Assembly (NCBI GenBank): GCA_003151595.1
Contig: PLXW01000106.1
Span: 15,738 to 79,737 of the forward strand
Source of the DNA: Myxococcales bacterium
GTDB taxonomy: Bacteria; Myxococcota; Polyangia; Polyangiales; Polyangiaceae
Direction: 5' to 3'
Length of the DNA stretch: 64,000 bases
The stretch's first letter is position 1; each line of letters begins with the position of its first letter. The position numbers and the translations under genes were made by a program. Below the pieces are notes generated by a model. That model was not told where the DNA came from and made no database searches. It saw only the letters and a program-made list of their open reading frames with translations. Below, one piece after another: positions 1-10,200 of the stretch.

Positions 1-889
1 CGCGCCCCGCCGCATCGACGCTGCCGACGATCGCCCGCCGCACTTCTTCCGCCAGGCGCTCGCCGAGCTGCTCCAGCGTGGGCTCGCCGAGCGTCACGCG
101 CATCGTGACCTCGTGCCGCTGCTCGACCGCTTCGTCGCACGCGCGCCGCAGCGCTTCGGGCGTGATCGGCTTCTGCAGCGTGCGCGCGACGCCGAGCGCC
201 ACGAACTTCGCCGCGCTGCTCGGCTCGCGAAACGCTCCCACGACCACGATCGGCATCGGCTCGGTCATCGGATCGTCGAGGAGCGCTTCCACGAGCTCCT
301 CGGAGTCCGCGACGTCGCCGTCGATCACGATCACGTCCGGCGCGACCTTTCGCGCGAGGCCGATCGCGGCCTGCGCGTCTTCGGTCCGCTCGCACTCGTA
401 CGGCGGCGCGCCGGGCACGATCTCCGGATCGGGCAGCGCCTCTCCGAGCATGGCGCTTCCGACGAGGACCGCGGTTCGCGCGGGCGGCCCTTCTTCGGGC
501 GGATCGCTCTTCGGCTTCGTGTCTTCGCGACGCGGCCCGTCGCCCCAGGCCAGCGCGGGCAGATCGTCGAGCACGTTGGCGACCACCTGGAGGTCGTCGA
601 GGCTCGCGTTTCCGGCCGCTGCCGCCCGTTCGAGCGCGGCGTCGGCGAGGACGATCGCCTTGCACATCGCCTCGAAGCCGAGGAGGCGCGCGCTCGCGCC
701 CAGCGCGTGCAGGCGTCGCCGCAGCTCTTCGCGCGGGGCTTTTTCGTTGGGCGTTCCGCGTTCGGACGAGGTGGTCGCGAGCACGCTGCGTGCCCCCTCC
801 ACCTTGCGGCCGAGCGACCCGACGAATTCGGCGCGTGCTCCACCGAGCCTCGCGGGTTGGTTCGATTCTCCCGGCTTGTCGCTCTTCAT
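1..889 (-). CDS. Response-regulator-like protein (partial, C-terminus beyond the window)
   Basis: Read from the ATG at 889, which has a GGGAG ribosome site just upstream; the frame stays open to the window edge, so at least 296 residues are present. Residues 50-95 form a charged helical segment somewhat like a helical transfer-domain module, but no phospho-His is obvious. After a D/P/E linker, residues 138-255 read as a receiver-like domain: TAVLVGS strand, VIVIDGDV with candidate phospho-acceptor D190, PIVVVGAF strand, and K240 in LQKPIT. The usual acidic pair of the first loop is not clear, so the receiver may be degenerate. The gene is divergent from the neighbouring acetyltransferase. The output function is unknown because the C-terminus is missing. 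Confidence 0.72.
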   Translation of the reverse strand, partial: MKSDKPGESNQPARLGGARAEFVGSLGRKVEGARSVLATTSSERGTPNEKAPREELRRRLHALGASARLLGFEAMCKAIVLADAALERAAAAGNASLDDLQVVANVLDDLPALAWGDGPRREDTKPKSDPPEEGPPARTAVLVGSAMLGEALPDPEIVPGAPPYECERTEDAQAAIGLARKVAPDVIVIDGDVADSEELVEALLDDPMTEPMPIVVVGAFREPSSAAKFVALGVARTLQKPITPEALRRACDEAVEQRHEVTMRVTLGEPTLEQLGERLAEEVRRAIVGSVDAAGR

Positions 890-962
890 GCTCCCATCCC
901 CAACGTGACCCGCTAGCACGCGTTCGCCGCAACCGGCTAGTTTCCGGGGAGGAGCCTACCCC

Positions 963-2267
963 TTGATCGACTCGAACGAGAGCGCGCTGACCTTCCGCAC
1001 CGCCCACGCCGCGGACCTCGATCGCCTCGTCGAGATTCACACGAGCGCGTTTCCCGACCCGCGCGGGCACTCCGAGCGGCGCCGGAACTTCGTGGCCAAT
1101 CCGCTGGGACCCCTCGATGCGCTGTGGGTCGCGGTCGATGGGGGCGAGATCGTGGCGCACGCGTTCCTGTTCGCGCTCCGGAAGTGGCTGGCCGGATCAG
1201 CGATCGACGTGGCCGCGATCGCGAGCGTCGGGGTCGCGCCCGAAGCGCGCGGTCGCGGCGTGGCGACGCAGCTCCTGGCACATCTCCACGCGAAGGCCGA
1301 CGCGAAGAAGGCCAGCGTCACGATGCTCTACGCCTTTCGCCAGGGCTTCTACGCGCACCACGGCTATGCGCCAGTCACGCCCAGCCGCCTGCTTCGCGTG
1401 CATCCTGCATCGATTCCGTCGGCGTGGCGAAGGGAGCCGGGGGTCGCGCTTCGTGCCGCGCGCAACGGCGATCGCGCGGCCATCGTGGACACGTACACGC
1501 GCGCCGCGCATCGATCGCACGGGTGGCTCCTCCGGCCCGAAGCGCTGTGGGATCGCGCGTTCGCCGATGAGCGGCGCACATGGACGCTGGCCTCGCGCGG
1601 CAAGCGGATCGTGGGGTACGCGGCGTGGTCGCTGGTGCAGGCGGAGTCGCACGCCGAGACGCGCATGGTGGTGCACGAGGTCGCCGCGGACGACGACGCG
1701 GCGAGGCGCGCGCTCTTCGGCGCGATCGGCGCGCAGCGCGATCAGGTTAGCGAAGTGGAAGTGGACGTCGATGCGCGCGATCCGATCGATCGCGCGCTGG
1801 TCGACGCCGATCGCGAGCGCTTCGGAACGAAGGCGTTGGAGCATGCGATCGGAGAGATCGCCGCGGGGCCGATGGTGAGGCTCGTCGATGTGGCGAGGGC
1901 GATCGGCGCGCGGAAGTATCCGGAGGACGGCGCAATCGACGTCGCCATCGACGGCGCGTCCGCGCTCGGCGCAGGGACCCCACGCTCTGACGGCGCAGCC
2001 GGCAGCGAGCGTGGGCCGCGGTCCACACCAGACTTACGGCCCGCGTTGAAAGTGACGATCTCGCGCGGACGCGCGAAGGTCTCCGTCGCCGAGCGTTCAC
2101 GTGCGCCGCTGGTGATCGGCAGAGCCGCGCTCGGCGCCGTCATGTTCGGCGGGATCGCAGCGAGCGATGCGGCGCGCCTCGGGTGGGCACACGGTGAAGC
2201 CTCGACCCTCGCACGCGCCGACACGCTCTTCGCGACCGCGCCGTTCTTCGCGCTCGATTCGTACTGA
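963..2267 (+). CDS. Eis-like GNAT N-acetyltransferase
   Basis: A 434-residue acetyltransferase expected to transfer acetyl from acetyl-CoA to an amine substrate. The N-terminal GNAT core shows SVGVAPEARGRGVATQLL at about residues 88-105 (the acetyl-CoA pyrophosphate loop) and FYAHHGYAPV near 129, as in the Eis/enhanced-intracellular-survival group. A second degenerate GNAT half follows, then a C-terminal SCP2-like region. About 400 residues with three parts is normal for Eis-type enzymes. The start is TTG, supported by a strong GGGGAGGAG sequence 8-10 bases upstream. A low-complexity segment around residues 335-355 lies between the second and third domains. The substrate cannot be told from sequence; aminoglycoside acetylation is known for some family members only. 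Confidence 0.85.
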   Translation: MIDSNESALTFRTAHAADLDRLVEIHTSAFPDPRGHSERRRNFVANPLGPLDALWVAVDGGEIVAHAFLFALRKWLAGSAIDVAAIASVGVAPEARGRGVATQLLAHLHAKADAKKASVTMLYAFRQGFYAHHGYAPVTPSRLLRVHPASIPSAWRREPGVALRAARNGDRAAIVDTYTRAAHRSHGWLLRPEALWDRAFADERRTWTLASRGKRIVGYAAWSLVQAESHAETRMVVHEVAADDDAARRALFGAIGAQRDQVSEVEVDVDARDPIDRALVDADRERFGTKALEHAIGEIAAGPMVRLVDVARAIGARKYPEDGAIDVAIDGASALGAGTPRSDGAAGSERGPRSTPDLRPALKVTISRGRAKVSVAERSRAPLVIGRAALGAVMFGGIAASDAARLGWAHGEASTLARADTLFATAPFFALDSY

Positions 2268-2313
2268 ACCGCGGACCGCGCCACGCCCGCGCGTGCTATC
2301 TCGCCTTCGCGAA

Positions 2314-3102
2314 ATGCCGACTGTCCCGCCCGAAAGCGCGCCGCCTCCGCCGCCGCTGACCGTCCGCGCGGGGAGTCTCCTCGGCGCCGGGACCGTGGCC
2401 GCGGCGCTGGCGTCGGCGCCGAGCGCGCTGCGGGTCGCCTCGGAGTCGCACGGCGCGGCGGTGGCGTGGATCGCGATCGCCGCGTGCCTGACTTTGCCGG
2501 CGTCGATCGCGATCGCGCTGCTCCGGAGCGCGCGCGAAGGGGTGCGTTCGTTCGCGGGCCAGGACATGGCGCTCGCCGGGTGGAGCGTCGCCTCGTGGGC
2601 GATCACGTCGTTCCTGGCGTTGACCGCGCTCGGCGCGTTGCTCCGCGCGACGACGCATCACCACGGGCTCGCGGGAGTGACGTTCGCGATGGTGGGCCTG
2701 GCGGTCGTCTTCGGGCTCGGGCTCGTCGTGCGTCGCGTGGCGGCGATCGCCCGCGACTCCGATCCGTTCACACGCGCCGCCGTCCTCGGCGCGTCGCTGG
2801 TCGCGCTCATCGTCGCGCTCCTCGTCGTCGCGCTTCGCGTCGCGCGCGCGTCGGACGGCGCGACGCTCAACGCCGCCACCGGCGACATGTTCGTCGATGT
2901 CCTCGCTTTCGCCATCGCCGTCGGCATCTTCTCGCGCCCCGAGCTGGCGCGCGCGTCGTGGCTGGCTCGCGCCGGAATCCCGCTCGCGCTCGGCGTCGTG
3001 GCGCTCGGCCTGGCGCTGCTGGCGCGCGATCCTTCGCTCGCGGCGGGAATTCGCGCCCATGCTCCGCTGCTTTCGCCGCTGGCAGCGCTCGCCGCCAATT
3101 GA
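2314..3102 (+). CDS. Polytopic membrane protein of unknown function
   Basis: A 262-residue protein beginning at an ATG 47 bases after the acetyltransferase gene. A short proline-rich N-terminus (PPESAPPPPPLTVRAG) is followed by about seven hydrophobic segments rich in Ala, Val and Leu, separated by short Arg-containing loops. The C-terminus ends within a hydrophobic stretch. I recognise no catalytic or transport motif. A two-histidine patch (TTHHHG, mid-protein) lies near the end of a loop. It sits between an acetyltransferase and a Bax-inhibitor-1 gene on the same strand. The call as an integral membrane protein is secure; nothing more specific is supported. Confidence 0.7.
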   Translation: MPTVPPESAPPPPPLTVRAGSLLGAGTVAAALASAPSALRVASESHGAAVAWIAIAACLTLPASIAIALLRSAREGVRSFAGQDMALAGWSVASWAITSFLALTALGALLRATTHHHGLAGVTFAMVGLAVVFGLGLVVRRVAAIARDSDPFTRAAVLGASLVALIVALLVVALRVARASDGATLNAATGDMFVDVLAFAIAVGIFSRPELARASWLARAGIPLALGVVALGLALLARDPSLAAGIRAHAPLLSPLAALAAN

Positions 3103-3153
3103 CTCGCCCGGTCACATCCTTATGTTGCCGAGCAGGAACCCTCGAGAGCCCTC

Positions 3154-3909
3154 ATGCAGAACTATCGCCCCGTAAATGACGCGCCGTTCGCCATCCGCGC
3201 CCCCGCGTCCGTCCTCCCGTTCGTGCGTCGCGTCTACGCGCTTCTGACGGCCGGGATTGGCTTTGCCATCGCCGGCGCGATGATCGCGCTCTACGCCGGC
3301 ACGCCCGTCGCCACGGCGGTCGGTCGCGGCGAGACGCTCACGGTTCCGCCCGTCGTCGCCTTCGAGCTGCAGCACGGCATCATCATGGTGCTCGTGTTCT
3401 TCGGCGCGTTCTTCGCGGCCTCGTCGGCGCGCAGCATTCGCGGCCTGAACGTGGCGGCGCTGTTCGGGTACACGTTCATCACCGGCCTCTTCGTGGCGCC
3501 GTCGGTTTTCATCGCGCAGATGCTGGCGTCGTCGGGCGCGACGATCGACGCATCGCCCGTTCGCGACGCGTTCCTGCTGACGGGCGCCGCGTTCACCGGA
3601 CTCACGGCGTATTGCTTCATCACCAAGAAGGACTTCTCGTTCCTCGGCGCCGCGCTGAACACCGGCATCTGGGTCATCATCGGCGCGTCGCTCCTGGCGA
3701 TGTTCATGGGCTCGTCGGCCTTGAGCCTCGCTGTCGCGAGCGTGAGCGTGCTGCTCTTCTCCGGGTACATTCTCTTCGACACCTCGCGCATCCTTCGCGC
3801 GAACGAGAACGACGACGCGGTCGGCGCCGCGCTCCGCTTGTTCCTCGACGTGGTGAACCTGTTCCTCGCGCTCCTCCGGATCCTCTCGGCCGCGCGCCGC
3901 AGCAACTAG
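3154..3909 (+). CDS. Bax inhibitor-1 (YccA/YbhL) family membrane protein
   Basis: A 251-residue integral membrane protein of the BI-1/TMBIM family, whose bacterial members are pH-sensitive calcium-leak or FtsH-associated proteins. Seven hydrophobic segments are visible. The family-typical middle region appears as LNVAALFGYTFITGLF, FLLTGAAFTGLTAYCFIT and the C-terminal FSGYILFDTSRILR with the conserved Asp. The YILFDT motif just before the last helix is diagnostic. Length fits the family (about 220-260). The start ATG lies 51 bases after the preceding gene, and the following gene begins 5 bases after its stop. Physiological role here is not inferable from context. Confidence 0.9.
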   Translation: MQNYRPVNDAPFAIRAPASVLPFVRRVYALLTAGIGFAIAGAMIALYAGTPVATAVGRGETLTVPPVVAFELQHGIIMVLVFFGAFFAASSARSIRGLNVAALFGYTFITGLFVAPSVFIAQMLASSGATIDASPVRDAFLLTGAAFTGLTAYCFITKKDFSFLGAALNTGIWVIIGASLLAMFMGSSALSLAVASVSVLLFSGYILFDTSRILRANENDDAVGAALRLFLDVVNLFLALLRILSAARRSN

Positions 3910-3914
3910 GCGCG

Positions 3915-4817
3915 ATGCTGTTTCCTACGAGAGCGCACGTCGCGTGCGTGACTGCGCTCGCGATGACGGCGTCGTCGTTCGCGCACGCCGATCTGGTGAT
4001 CGCAACGTCGCCGGCGGCGAGCGCCTCGCCCGCGAGCCTCCCGCCGCCCCCCAGCCCTCCGCCACGCACGGGGATCGCGATCGTCGCGCGCCCCGGTGCG
4101 GAAGCGGCGGCGTGGGCGCTGGCGAAGGACGTGTACGCGCGGGACGCGCTGCGTCCGGTGGGGCTCGATGAAGCGCGGGCGCGCGTCCTCGTCGGCGATC
4201 CCGCGCCGGCCGATGCACCGCGCACGACGAAGGACCTGGCCGACGAGCGCGCCGCGATCCACGGTGACGACGGCGCCTCGCGCGCGCTGCTGACGACGAT
4301 CGCGTCGCAACTCAACGTTCGCGCGCTGGTCGTCGTCGAAGCGAGCGGCGCGGGCGAAGCGTCGGCGCGCGTCTTTCTCGTGGATTCGCAGACGTTCGAC
4401 GCTGCGCGCTATGCGCCCGATGCCGCAACGCTCCCCTCGCTGGTCGTTGACGCTGGCGCTCCCACGAGCGCGGCTGCAGCATCGGATGGAGGCATGACCG
4501 CTTCGTCCGACGCTGGCGCGCCTTCGCTCGCGCCTCTCTCCCCCCCGCCTCCGCTGCACTGGTCGGGCATGGTCGCGTCGCTCGAGCGCACGTTCGCGGC
4601 GCCGGTCGTCACGCCGGAGAGCGTGAGCGCGCCGGCGCTCGCCACCTCGGCGCTTCCGCCCGAAAAGGCCAAGCACGAAGGGTCGCACCCCTTCTACACG
4701 TCGCCGTGGTTCTGGGGCGCGGTCGGCGCCGCGGTGTTCGGCGGGACGGCCGTTTACTTCGCGACGCGCGACAACTCGACCTCGACGATCCATCTTGATC
4801 TGCAGGTACCCAAGTGA
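3915..4817 (+). CDS. Secreted, membrane-anchored protein of unknown function
   Basis: A 300-residue protein with an N-terminal signal sequence (MLFPTRAHVACVTALAMTAS then AHA cleavage-like site). A proline-rich linker follows, then an alpha/beta region beginning TGIAIVARPGAEAAAWALA and containing LNVRALVVVEASGAGEAS. A second Ala/Pro-rich linker leads to a single C-terminal transmembrane helix preceded by SHPFYTSPWFWGAVGAAVFG. The FYTSPWFW pre-helix motif is one I associate with myxobacterial envelope proteins of unknown role. Its stop overlaps the GTG start of the metallopeptidase gene (GTGA), so the two are probably translated together and may act as a pair in the periplasm. Confidence 0.72.
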   Translation: MLFPTRAHVACVTALAMTASSFAHADLVIATSPAASASPASLPPPPSPPPRTGIAIVARPGAEAAAWALAKDVYARDALRPVGLDEARARVLVGDPAPADAPRTTKDLADERAAIHGDDGASRALLTTIASQLNVRALVVVEASGAGEASARVFLVDSQTFDAARYAPDAATLPSLVVDAGAPTSAAAASDGGMTASSDAGAPSLAPLSPPPPLHWSGMVASLERTFAAPVVTPESVSAPALATSALPPEKAKHEGSHPFYTSPWFWGAVGAAVFGGTAVYFATRDNSTSTIHLDLQVPK

Positions 4818-6019
4818 CCGGCGGCGCCATCGGACCACGTCTCTCGCGTCTACTTCGGTGGGCGCGGCTCGTCGTGCTGGCGGTGTTCGCGGTCGCGTGG
4901 TCGGGCGCGGCGCTGGCGGATGGAAACGCGAACGGCGGCGCGAGCACGACGCTGCGATCGAGCGACACGGACATCGAGAAGTCGCCGCACGACGTGCCGA
5001 TCGTCATGCAGCCGTCGGGCATCGTCATCCCGCCGCTGCCGGATACCGATCAGGTGCGCGACCTCGGATGGATCCGCATCGCGTACCCGCCGGCGGCGCA
5101 CGAGCGCGTTCAACCGCTGCTCGACGACGCCGACGACGTGAAGGCGCAGCTCGCCGACGAGCTCGGCCAGCCGGTGCTCACGCGCCCGATCGAAGTCCGC
5201 ATCGCCCGCTCGCCGGAAGACATGGCCGACCTCGCGCCGAAGGACGTCGTGCCGGAGTACGCGTCGGCCGTGGCCATCCCGAGCCTGCGCCTCGTGATCC
5301 TCTCGATGCGCGCGCCTGTGAGCAACGAAGGGACCGACCTCGGCGAGCTGTTCCGCCACGAGCTGGCGCACGTCGCGCTCGACGACGCGATCGGCGGCAA
5401 GCACATCCCCTTCTGGTTCAACGAGGGGTACGCGGTGCACGCCTCGAACGAGCGCGCGATGGATCGCGCCGAGACGCTGTCGAACGCCTCGCTGTGGAAG
5501 ACGATCCTCCCGCTGTCGGAGCTCGATCGCAGCGCGCCGAACGATCGCTACGAAGTGAGCGTGGCCTACGCCGAGTCGGCCGACTTCCTCCGGTTCCTCT
5601 TGCGCAAGTCGGACCGCGGTCGTTTCGCGAGCCTCATCGAGCGCGCGCACAAGGGCGAGCCGTTCGATCGCGCGCTGGGCGACGCCTACGCCAGCGACCT
5701 CCGCAAGCTCGAGTACGAATGGCGCGAGGAGCTGGCGAAGCGCTACACGTTCTGGCCGGTCCTCCTCAGCGGCTCGGCGATCTGGGTGCTCGTCATCGGC
5801 GCGCTCGGCGTCGGGTACGTGCGCAAGAAGAAGCGCGACAAGATGGTGCTCGCGCGCTGGGAGCTCGAGGAGCGCGAAGAGGCCGAAGAGGTCGCGCGAC
5901 GTGTGGCGATCCGCGCCGCGATCCAGACCGACCCTCCGCCTCCCCAGGACGGCGTGCGTCCGATCGTGCCGAGCGTCCCGAAGGTGGAGCACGACGGCGA
6001 CTGGCACACCCTGCACTGA
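4814..6019 (+). CDS. Membrane-anchored gluzincin metallopeptidase (MA-like)
   Basis: A 401-residue zinc peptidase starting at a GTG that overlaps the previous stop. A signal peptide or anchor covers residues 15-36. The catalytic motif HELAH is at residues 182-186, preceded by ELFR and followed by VALDD; the third zinc ligand is probably E204 in FWFNEGYA, 18 residues after the motif, the spacing expected of a gluzincin. A transmembrane helix (about 312-334) is followed by a basic and then acidic cytoplasmic tail (RKKKRDKMVLARWELEEREE). The catalytic domain is therefore predicted to face the periplasm. The coupled upstream protein could be a partner or substrate; this is inference. Confidence 0.85.
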   Translation: MTGGAIGPRLSRLLRWARLVVLAVFAVAWSGAALADGNANGGASTTLRSSDTDIEKSPHDVPIVMQPSGIVIPPLPDTDQVRDLGWIRIAYPPAAHERVQPLLDDADDVKAQLADELGQPVLTRPIEVRIARSPEDMADLAPKDVVPEYASAVAIPSLRLVILSMRAPVSNEGTDLGELFRHELAHVALDDAIGGKHIPFWFNEGYAVHASNERAMDRAETLSNASLWKTILPLSELDRSAPNDRYEVSVAYAESADFLRFLLRKSDRGRFASLIERAHKGEPFDRALGDAYASDLRKLEYEWREELAKRYTFWPVLLSGSAIWVLVIGALGVGYVRKKKRDKMVLARWELEEREEAEEVARRVAIRAAIQTDPPPPQDGVRPIVPSVPKVEHDGDWHTLH

Positions 6020-6029
6020 CGCCTCCGCG

Positions 6030-7196
6030 CTAGCGCGGGATGGCGAGCACCGTCGGGCAGCCCGCGACGATGCGGAGCGAGAGGGCCTTGCCCGAGAGCA
6101 CGTCGGTGCACGTCGTCCCCTCGAGCGTGACGGTCGATCCCGAGAGCGTCCATCCGTTCGTCGGATCCTCGGGGACGAGCGTTCCGTCGAGGTAGAGGTT
6201 CACGCGCGTCGGATCGGGCGGCGGTGCGCTCAACGCGAGCGTGCACGTCGCCGTGACCTGCGCCGCGATCGTCGAGAGCGTCGCGGTGAACGCCGCTTGG
6301 TCCGTGGAGGTGACCTCGTAGTAGTAGGGCGCGGTCGATCGCGCGGTCCCTCCGGCGAGCGCCATCTGATCGAGCACGCCGGTGTACGGCCCGCTCCCCG
6401 GCACGCCGACGACGTACGTGGGCACGCCCGCCGCCGCGATCGCGTACACCGCGGTGACCGCCGCCTGCGTATCGAGGCACTCCTCGGGATCGCCGTCGCA
6501 GCAGCTCACGCCGGCTTCGAGCGGGCACGCCCCTTCGAGGTTGGTCGTGCAGGCGCTCGCGTCGCAGGTCGTGGCGTCGTTGCAGTTCGGGCCGCCGTCG
6601 GTGGCGAGGATCACGTACGTCTTGCCGGGGAGCGCGGCGAGCGTCGACGTGAGCGCGTTCAGCGTGGACGCCGTGGGGGTGCCGCCGTTGGCGTCGAAGT
6701 TGGTCGCCGTGGTGAAGAGCTGGACGGCCGGACCGAACATCCCCGCCGGCGAGTCGCCCAGCGTGAGCGGCATGACCTGCTCGCCGACGCTGCATACGTC
6801 GACCGTCGGATTCGGAAACACGGCGGCGCCGAAGCGGGCGCGCGGGCCGAGCGCGGCGATCACACTGCCGATGACCTTTCGAATCGTGAGCCACTTGCCG
6901 TCGTCGTTCATGCTCCCGGAGCGATCGAGCACGAAGTAGATGTTCGGCGGGTCGGTGAGCAGATCGAGATCGAGGCAGCCGCACACGCTCCCGTTCAATC
7001 CCGCTTCGCACGACGGCGCGCCGGTGTCCTGGAAGAGCACGGGCGGCGCCCCTTCGACGAAGACGCCGCTGTCGTGCGGTGCTCCGCCGAACTCGCTGGT
7101 GTCGGTGGGGGGCCCCGAGACGCCGCACGCCACCACGATCGTGGCCACGAGAACCGCCGGGGCTACGAATCGCATTCGAGCGAAGTGAAGCCCCAT
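6030..7196 (-). CDS. VWA-domain lipoprotein
   Basis: A 388-residue lipoprotein with a von Willebrand factor A domain. The lipobox is VVAC with the lipidated Cys at residue 24 (or 17 if the second ATG, at 7175, is used; neither start has a clear ribosome site). A Cys-rich linker (SCEAGLNGSVCGC) leads into the VWA fold: NIYFVLDRSGSM at 86-96 contains the MIDAS DxSxS triad, and KTYVILATDGGPNC supplies the later conserved Asp. Extra cysteines in the VWA insertion suggest disulphides and extracytoplasmic location. It converges on the metallopeptidase gene with only 10 bases between stops. A ligand-binding or adhesion role is likely but unproven. Confidence 0.88.
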   Translation of the reverse strand: MGLHFARMRFVAPAVLVATIVVACGVSGPPTDTSEFGGAPHDSGVFVEGAPPVLFQDTGAPSCEAGLNGSVCGCLDLDLLTDPPNIYFVLDRSGSMNDDGKWLTIRKVIGSVIAALGPRARFGAAVFPNPTVDVCSVGEQVMPLTLGDSPAGMFGPAVQLFTTATNFDANGGTPTASTLNALTSTLAALPGKTYVILATDGGPNCNDATTCDASACTTNLEGACPLEAGVSCCDGDPEECLDTQAAVTAVYAIAAAGVPTYVVGVPGSGPYTGVLDQMALAGGTARSTAPYYYEVTSTDQAAFTATLSTIAAQVTATCTLALSAPPPDPTRVNLYLDGTLVPEDPTNGWTLSGSTVTLEGTTCTDVLSGKALSLRIVAGCPTVLAIPR

Positions 7197-7248
7197 AGGC
7201 CTAAAGTTAGCACGCGCCGCCGTTCCGAACGCCGGGCGGCGGGATGAG

Positions 7249-10200
7249 ATGCCGGGCGGAGTCGGTTACGCACATGGAACGCCATTGAACCGGTCGCAGC
7301 CACGAGAGACGAAGACGACCCGCCAGCGGATCGTCGTAGTTGCGCTGAGGGCGATCGCCGTCGCGCTGGTGGCGATCGTCTGCGGCGGGATTCCGGCGTC
7401 CGTCGGGTTGGTGCAGGTGGTGTTCGAGCGGAGCGCGCCGCCACTACCGAGCAGCGACATCGAAGCGCGCGACGCCGTGATCGACGCACACGCCCGCGAT
7501 GAGACCGGCGCGCCGATCGCGAACGCGCGCATCCGGGTGCTCGCGCTGCGCGACGAGGCCGACGGACGGCGCGCGTATGCGGCGGGCGAAGCGACGACGG
7601 GGCGAGACGGGCGGGCGCGCCTCGCACACCTGCCGCGCGGCGAAGCGTGGGTGACGGCGGACGCCGAGGGGCGGGCGCGCGGATCGAGCGCGGTGGTGCT
7701 GGAGAAGGGCGATCGCGCGATCGATCTTGTGCTCGCGGCGGGGCATCGACTCGACGTGGACGTGAAGGACGAGCGCGGCGTCGCGATCGCGGGGGCGGAG
7801 ATCGAGGCGGCCGAGGCGGACCCGTTGCCGATCGGTGCGCGCGCGGGAGCCGACGGGCTGGCGCACGTGACGAGGCTCGGCGCGCCGCCGTGGACGGTGA
7901 CGGCGCGGGCCAAGGGGTACGACGAGGTGACGACGCACGGCGCGCGCGAAGGCGAGCCGCTGCGCGTGGTGCTCCACCGGCTCGGCGCGATCGCCGTCCG
8001 CGTGGTCGACGACCGCGGCGACGGTGTCGCACGAGCGCGCGTGCAGATCGCGTCGCCATCGTTGTGGCCGGCGCGCGCGGCCGAATGCGACGCGAAGGGG
8101 AACGTGCGCATCGGCGGACTCCCCGCGGGGACGTACGCTTTGCGCGCGACGTCGGGCGATCGCGCGTCGGCGATCGAGCTGGGGACCGATCTCGCGCGCG
8201 GGCAAGAGACGAGCATGACGCTGCGGCTCGCGGCCAGCGAGACGGTGGGCGTGCGCGTGACGGGCGACGACGATGCGCCGGTCTTCGGCGCGCGCGTGAC
8301 CTTGGCCGAGTCGGGCGTGTCGCCGTTTCCGATCGAAGCCACGACCGATCGCGAAGGGCGCGCGCGTCTCGGCCCCATCGCGCGCGGCCCGGCGTCGATC
8401 GCGGTGCGCGCGGAGGCGTTCGTATCGCGCGAGCTGGCGGTCCCCGATCCGCTCACGGGCGAGGTCGCGATCGCGCTCGCGCACGCCGGCGCGATCGAGG
8501 GGCGTGTCGTCGATGCGCGCGGTTACCCGGTCGACGGCGCCACGATCGAGATCACCGGGACCGCGTTCGACGGCTCGCCGATCGACGACGACCCACGCCG
8601 CGCGCGCTTCACCGACGCGCAGTTCGCGAGCGCGCTCGCCGGCCCACGTCCGCTCGTCGCGGCCGGAGAGCTGGGCGTGATGCCCGGACCCGTCCCCGCG
8701 ATCCCCGCGGCCGGCGCGACGGTCGCCGGCGTGCCTCCGAGCGCTATCGCCGCCGATGAACCGTGGGTCACGCGCAACGACGGCACGTACCGCGCCTCTC
8801 CGGCGTCACCCGGTCGCGTGCGCGTGCTCGTGCATCATCCGCAATACGTCGACGCCATGAGCGACGCGGTGTCGCTCTCGCCGGGCGGCACGGTGAAGCT
8901 CGACGTCGTGATGCACGCCGGCGGCACTCTCGAAGGGCAGGTCGTCGACGCGAGCGGGCGCGGCGTTCAAGGCGCGCGCGTGGTGCTGGCGGCGGCGCAC
9001 GGCGCGATGGAGCGCGTGGCGCGAACGGCGAGCGACGGGTCGTTCGGCTTCGCGGCGGTGCCGAACGATCTCGTGCTCCTCGTGTCGCCCGACGACGAAG
9101 GATCCGCCGTCGAGCTCCGCGCGGAGGTCACCGTTCCCGAGGGGGGAAGGAAAACGATCACGCTGCAGCTCGGCCCTGCGCGCGGTCCTCTGCCGGTCCG
9201 CATCCGCGACGATCGCGGCTACCCGGTCGACGCCGCGCAGGTCTCGATCGTCTCGCTCGACGCGGCGAGCGCGCTCCGCGAGACGGCGTTCACCGATGCG
9301 CGCGGCGAGACGACGCTCCCTCGTGCCAAAGGGATCGCGCTGCGCGTCGAAGTGAGAGCCGACGGCCTCGCCCCTTCCGTCGTTCGCCTCGCGTCGTCGG
9401 CGACCCAGGTCGACGTCACGCTCGCGCGCGCGGAGAGCGCCGTCGGCGAAGTGCGCTCGACGCGCGGCGATCCGATCTCCGACGCCGAAGTGGTCCTCTA
9501 CACGGACCTCGGCGCACGCCACGCGCGAACGAACGTCGACGGCACGTTCACCATCGCCGATCTCCAGGCAGGCCACGCGCGCCTCGCGGTTCGGGCCAAC
9601 GGCTTCGCGCGACTCGATCGCGACGTGACGATCGCGGCGAACGCCGGCCGCAGACCCACGCCGATCGATCGCGTCGAGCTCGCTCTCGGCGGCGCGGTCG
9701 ACGGCGAGGTGCTCGACGCGCGCGGCGATCCCGTGGTCGGGGCGCGCGTCGCGGTCGACCTCGTCCCCACCTACCTCGCCGTCGGCACCACGCCCCCCGG
9801 CGTCGCCGTCACCGACGCGCGCGGCCGATTCCATCTGGTCGATCTCGCGGCCGGTACGTGTCCGCTCGAAGCCTTCGCCCCGGACATCGGTCGCGCGCGC
9901 CAGGACGTGCACGTCTTCGCCGGCGAGACCACGCGCGACACGCGCTTCGTCCTTCGCTCCGATCTCCCCGCGCCCGGTCACGCTTCGCACGAGCCCAACG
10001 CCGCGGGAGGCGTCGCCGTCACGCTCGGCGAGACGGGCGAGCCGCCCGAGGTGGTCATCGTCGCCGTCGCCGATGGGAGCGAAGCGGAGCGCGCGGGCCT
10101 CGCGCCCAGCGACGTCATCGTCTCGATCGAAGGGGCGAACGTGACCACGATGGAAGAAGCGCGCGCGAAGCTGAGCGGCCCGCTGGGCGACGACGTCTTG

